Of a stretch of DNA of 64,000 nucleotides, positions 61,285 through 64,000 are shown piece by piece. Source of the DNA: CAWICD01 sp052267165 (GTDB lineage: Bacteria; Vulcanimicrobiota; Vulcanimicrobiia; Vulcanimicrobiales; Vulcanimicrobiaceae). The notes beneath the pieces are model-generated. The model searched no databases, was not told the DNA's origin, and saw only the letters and a list, made by a program, of their open reading frames with translations. Every line of letters starts with the position of its first letter. The first letter of the stretch is position 1. The DNA lies in contig JBKQHO010000021.1 of NCBI GenBank assembly GCA_052267165.1, forward strand, positions 62,001 to 126,000, in the 5' to 3' direction. Made by a program: the position numbers and the translations under genes.

Positions 61285-61674
61285 ATGCGCCGTTTTGTGT
61301 TTGGCTTTCTTTCGCTCGTCATGGTCGCGAGCGTCACGTTGAGCGGAGCCTCGCGGGCTCGCGCGGTCGATGCGCCGTCGGCCGACCTCGTCGCCCGGGG
61401 CAAATATCTCGTGCGCCAGGTCGGCTTGTGCACCGACTGCCACGGTCTGGCGCTGACAGGCGGTGCGCTCGCCGTCACCTGGCGCCCCGACGTTGCGGCG
61501 GCCGAGCGCGCTCCGCGGATCGCCGGCCTCCCCGGCTACACCGACGAGCAGGCCTTGCGCCTGCTGCAGAGCGGCATCGCGCGCAACGGCAAGAACCTGC
61601 GGCCGCCGATGCCGGCGTACCGGCTCAAGGCCGATGACGCCGCCGCCGTAGTCGCCTACCTCCGCTCGCTCTAG
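61285..61674 (+). CDS. Small exported monohaem c-type cytochrome (copy 1)
   Basis: A 129-residue protein with a signal peptide (VFGFLSLVMVASVTLSGASRARA) and one haem site CTDCHG in a class I fold: ARGKYLVRQVGLCTDCHGLA, then RIAGLPGYTDEQALRLLQSG and the distal-Met region PPMPAYRLKADDAAAVVAYL. It works in the periplasm as an electron carrier. It closely resembles the next gene in layout (same length, same IAGLP and MPAYR motifs), so the pair arose by duplication. Confidence 0.92.
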   Translation: MRRFVFGFLSLVMVASVTLSGASRARAVDAPSADLVARGKYLVRQVGLCTDCHGLALTGGALAVTWRPDVAAAERAPRIAGLPGYTDEQALRLLQSGIARNGKNLRPPMPAYRLKADDAAAVVAYLRSL

Positions 61675-61726
61675 CTCTAGCCTCCGGCGCACCACGAGCG
61701 GGCTCCAGGTGGCGCTCGCTCGTCGC

Positions 61727-61756
61727 TTGACTTGACCCCCGGACCGTGTCGATACT
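61727..61756 (+). promoter_or_regulatory. Candidate promoter of the second cytochrome c gene
   Basis: TTGACT (61727-61732), 18-bp spacer, GATACT (61751-61756), 67 bp before ATG 61824. It matches the promoter of the upstream paralogue in both hexamers (one mismatch) and spacing. Confidence 0.55.
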
Positions 61757-61823
61757 CGGAAGCATCGCCCTCCGTTGCGGAAGGGCACGTCATCCATTTC
61801 GTTCCTTCGGAAAGGTCGTGTGT

Positions 61824-62213
61824 ATGTTGCGTCGTGGAGTTGCCGCGCGTATCGTGCTGGCAGCGAGCCTCATCTCCTTTCCGATCCAACGCGCTGCCTT
61901 GGCCGACACCGCCTCCTCGGCGCTGCTCGTCGAACGTGGCCGCTATCTCGCAACGGGCGCCGGACAGTGCCTCGACTGTCACGGCCGAGCGTTGACCGGC
62001 GCCCCGCTTCGGTTCCCAGTACCGCCGACAGCGGATTTCACCAAACACGCTCCGCGCATCGCGGGCCTTCCCCACCTCACGATCGCGCAAGCGGAGCGCT
62101 TTTTAGAAACGGGCAGCCTGCCCAACGGACGACACGCGCGCCATCCGATGCCGGCCTATCGCTTCGATCGCGACGACGCGGCTGCCCTGGCCGCCTACCT
62201 TAAGTCACTCTGA
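61824..62213 (+). CDS. Small exported monohaem c-type cytochrome (copy 2)
   Basis: A 129-residue paralogue of the preceding cytochrome: signal peptide (RIVLAASLISFPIQRAALA), VERGRYLATGAGQCLDCHGRA with the CLDCH haem site, RIAGLPHLTIAQAERFLETG and PMPAYRFDRDDAAALAAYL. ATG 61824 with AAAGG eight bases upstream fits the signal peptide better than the upstream in-frame ATG at 61746. No oxidase or dehydrogenase partner lies beside the pair. Confidence 0.92.
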   Translation: MLRRGVAARIVLAASLISFPIQRAALADTASSALLVERGRYLATGAGQCLDCHGRALTGAPLRFPVPPTADFTKHAPRIAGLPHLTIAQAERFLETGSLPNGRHARHPMPAYRFDRDDAAALAAYLKSL

Positions 62214-62225
62214 TCGAGCGAAGGA

Positions 62226-62560
62226 TCAGGCACGCTGCGCCAGCGCGATGCCGCCTGCCGTCGCTGCGAGGCCCGCGAGGTCGTGCACGCTTACGTGCTC
62301 GCCCAATAGCAGCGCTCCCAGCGCCAGCCCAAAGGCCGGCGTCAGGTAATAGTAGGCGCTGACGCGACTGGCCTCGCCGCTCACGTGGGGTGGTCCGGCC
62401 AGCGCGGCAAACGGCACGAGCACGAGCCCCGCGCTCGCCAGCGCGATCGAGCTGAGCACGACGAGCTCGTGGCGCGTGCCAAGGCGCTTGAAGAGTACCG
62501 TCGAGGCGACGCTGGAACAGACGCCCGCGAACGCTGGCGCAACGGATGGCCGCGCCGAGC
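62226..62560 (-). pseudogene. Remnant of an EamA-family transporter
   Basis: Only the end of the second EamA domain survives: a VASTVLFKRLG segment, a helix (VLSSIALASAGLVLVPFAAL), then YYLTPAFGLALGALLLGEHV and the final DLAGLAATAGGIALAQRA. The N-terminal EamA domain is absent, and the part between AALAGPP and YYLTPAF is shorter than in the family, so material is also missing inside. Upstream the frame continues as antisense of the epimerase gene. No plausible start is seen. A drug/metabolite exporter ancestor is likely. Confidence 0.75.
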
Positions 62561-62678
62561 GGCCCACGAGCTCGCTCCGACATACCTCTCGGTAGCCGAC
62601 CCTGGTGAGCTTTGCGGGGTTGCGCGCAAAGTCCCAGTAAGCCCGGTCACTCGAAAAAGCACCTAAGCCGGCCGAAAG

Positions 62679-63578
62679 ATGAACTATATGGACGTCTTGA
62701 TCATCGGCGCGACCGGCTACGTTGGCACCGCGCTCGACGAGTCGTTGAAAGCGCAAGGTCACCGGACCGTCGGCGTCGTGCGCAGCGATATGGCGAAATT
62801 CAAGCTGCAAGCACGCGGCACCGCCTTCGTGAAGGGCGATGCTGCGAAGCCGCAGAGCCTGATCGAGCCGGCCAAGAAAGCTGACGCCGTCGTCTACTGC
62901 CCCCAGATCACCGACGCCGACGCGCACAGCGTCGGACTGAACGCGCTGCGCGCGATCGCCCGCGCGCTCGCCGGAACGGAAAAGACCTTCGTCTACACCA
63001 GCAGCGCCTGGGTGTACGGGTCGACGGGCGGCACGATGGCCACCGAGGATTCGCAACCAAACCCGCCGGGGATGGTCGCGCGCCGTCTCGAGCTCGAGCG
63101 GATGACGCTGAACATGACGAAGATCGGCATCCGCGGGCTCGTCGTCCGGCCCGGCATCGCCTACGGGCGCGGGGCCGGCATCCCGGCGATGTTCGTGCAG
63201 TCCGCCCGCGAGCGCAGGGCCGCCACGATGGTCGGCGACGGTTCGAACCGCTGGGCCACGATCGCCGTCGAAGACCTCGGCGACCTCATGGCGCGCGTGC
63301 TAGTCGCGGGGCGCCCGGGCCGTGCATACAACGCCATCAACGACGACACTTATACTGTGAACGAGATCGCCGAAGCCGCCAGCCGCGGCGCCGGCGCCGG
63401 GGGTGCAACCGCGCTCGTGCCGGCCGACATCCTCGGGCCGTTCGGCGAGTGCCTCACGCTCGACCAGCGCATCTCGGCGGAACGGGCCAAGGCCGACCTC
63501 GGCTGGTCGCCCCAAGCGCTTTCGTTGCCCGAAGAGCTCGAGTTCGGGTCGTACCTCGCCGCGGCGCTCGCTTCCTAA
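62679..63578 (+). CDS. NAD-dependent epimerase/dehydratase family protein
   Basis: Extended-SDR Rossmann protein, 299 residues: VLIIGATGYVGTALDESL gives the GxxGxxG loop, then FVKGDAAKPQSLI, FVYTSSAWVYGSTGG, LVVRPGIAYGRGAG, and the C-terminal YNAINDDTYTVNEIAEAASR. The Tyr-x3-Lys lysine is not obvious (an Arg-Arg-Leu-Glu stretch stands there), so catalysis may be atypical. Substrate unknown. ATG 62679 or 62688 could each be the start. Confidence 0.85.
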   Translation: MNYMDVLIIGATGYVGTALDESLKAQGHRTVGVVRSDMAKFKLQARGTAFVKGDAAKPQSLIEPAKKADAVVYCPQITDADAHSVGLNALRAIARALAGTEKTFVYTSSAWVYGSTGGTMATEDSQPNPPGMVARRLELERMTLNMTKIGIRGLVVRPGIAYGRGAGIPAMFVQSARERRAATMVGDGSNRWATIAVEDLGDLMARVLVAGRPGRAYNAINDDTYTVNEIAEAASRGAGAGGATALVPADILGPFGECLTLDQRISAERAKADLGWSPQALSLPEELEFGSYLAAALAS

Positions 63579-63685
63579 GGCCCGCTAGAAGCTAGACCCG
63601 CTTCACCCCGGCCGCGACCTTCCCAGCCCCGGCAGCGTTTTTCAGGACGGAGCCGGAAGCTTCGACGGCGATTGCCGGGGGAGCC

Positions 63686-64000
63686 GTGAGCGTTCGTTAT
63701 TTCGAAGATTGGAAAGTCGGCGACCGGCTCGAGTCGGGGACGGTCGACGTCAGCGAAGCATCCATTCTCGCGTTCGCGCGCGAGTACGACCCGCAGGATT
63801 TTCACCTCGACCCGGAAGCGGCGCAGCACACCTTCTTCGGGCGGCTGAGCGCAAGCGGCTGGCAGACCGCGGGCTATGCGATGCGTTTGCTGGTCGAGAG
63901 CGGCGCGCTCGGAGCGGGCGGCATCGGCCTCGGCGTCGACGGCCTGCGCTGGCTGCGGCCGGTCTACCCCGGCGACAGCCTGCGGATCAGCCTCGAGTGC
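63686..64000 (+). CDS. MaoC-family dehydratase, N-terminal part (cut by window edge)
   Basis: From GTG 63686 (GGGGGAG just upstream) 105 codons run off the window. The translation VRYFEDWKVGDRLESGTVDV, then FAREYDPQDFHLDPEAAQ and GRLSASGWQTAGYAMRLL shows the hot-dog fold hydratase signature with the catalytic Asp and His (YDPQDFHLD). MaoC proteins hydrate enoyl-CoAs; the exact substrate is unknown. It lies 107 bp after the epimerase gene. Confidence 0.88.
   Translation, partial: MSVRYFEDWKVGDRLESGTVDVSEASILAFAREYDPQDFHLDPEAAQHTFFGRLSASGWQTAGYAMRLLVESGALGAGGIGLGVDGLRWLRPVYPGDSLRISLEC

Noticed and set aside
62561..63056. Upstream extension of the EamA remnant
   Set aside because: The frame is open only because it is antisense to the epimerase gene; the translation has no membrane helices.

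Overview
The window is strongly GC-rich bacterial chromosome with dense, tightly packed genes. It reads as a diderm (outer-membrane) bacterium: it carries a lipopolysaccharide-transport set (LptF/G-type permease, LptD-like, LptC-like), apolipoprotein N-acyltransferase, lipoproteins, and a MurE with the meso-diaminopimelate DNPR motif. Together with an actinobacterial-style one-chain 2-oxoglutarate dehydrogenase and the GC content, this fits a poorly cultured lineage such as Candidatus Eremiobacterota (WPS-2). That placement is an inference from gene content, not a phylogeny.

Region 1 (1-19.1 kb, minus strand) is a division and cell wall (dcw) cluster: mraZ-rsmH-ftsL-ftsI-murE-murF-(CofE-like ligase)-mraY-murD-ftsW-murG-murC-murB-ddl. 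It is followed by a PAS/PP2C/HATPase signalling protein, citrate synthase and the start of hisB. Most neighbours overlap by an ATGA or GTGA tetranucleotide, which implies translational coupling. ftsQ, ftsA and ftsZ are absent from the expected place after ddl. The odd gene is a F420-0:glutamate-ligase-like protein between murF and mraY. Upstream of mraZ lie a promoter, MraZ-type GTGGN boxes at 10-bp steps and a 17-bp perfect inverted repeat.

Region 2 (19.1-25.8 kb, plus strand) is an envelope cluster: lytic transglycosylase, LptF/G permease, LptD-like barrel, Lnt and LptC-like protein. Next come a KGG-repeat stress protein with a SigmaB-like promoter, a D-aminoacylase and a Crp/Fnr regulator.

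Region 3 (28.5-38.1 kb, minus strand) holds a DUF4126 protein, coaE, rpsA (apparently with an ATT start), mutM, a decayed GAF-EAL pseudogene, a DUF192 protein, polA and a short alpha-2-macroglobulin-like protein.

Region 4 (38.1-48.3 kb) is mixed: two small zinc-ribbon proteins, a secreted protein of unknown function, a nitroreductase, a fumarylacetoacetase-family enzyme, a cNMP-binding protein, a cytochrome P450, a potassium channel with RCK domains on both sides of the pore, and the three-gene proton-translocating transhydrogenase pntAA-pntAB-pntB.

Region 5 (48.6-64 kb) has a peptide-type ABC binding lipoprotein divergent from an Lrp regulator. The Lrp gene heads a lysine-fermentation pair (3,5-diaminohexanoate dehydrogenase and lysine 2,3-aminomutase). 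An SDR, ThpR and oligopeptidase B follow, then the fused 2-oxoglutarate dehydrogenase, tRNA-Leu(CAG), two tandem monohaem cytochromes with matching promoters, a truncated EamA remnant, an epimerase and a MaoC-family dehydratase cut by the window edge.

Two themes stand out. Several core genes (mraZ, rpsA, possibly lptD) have no ATG, GTG or TTG where homology and Shine-Dalgarno sites place the start. A SigmaB-like promoter on the KGG gene and an RsbU/RsbW-like fusion protein suggest a partner-switching general stress system.
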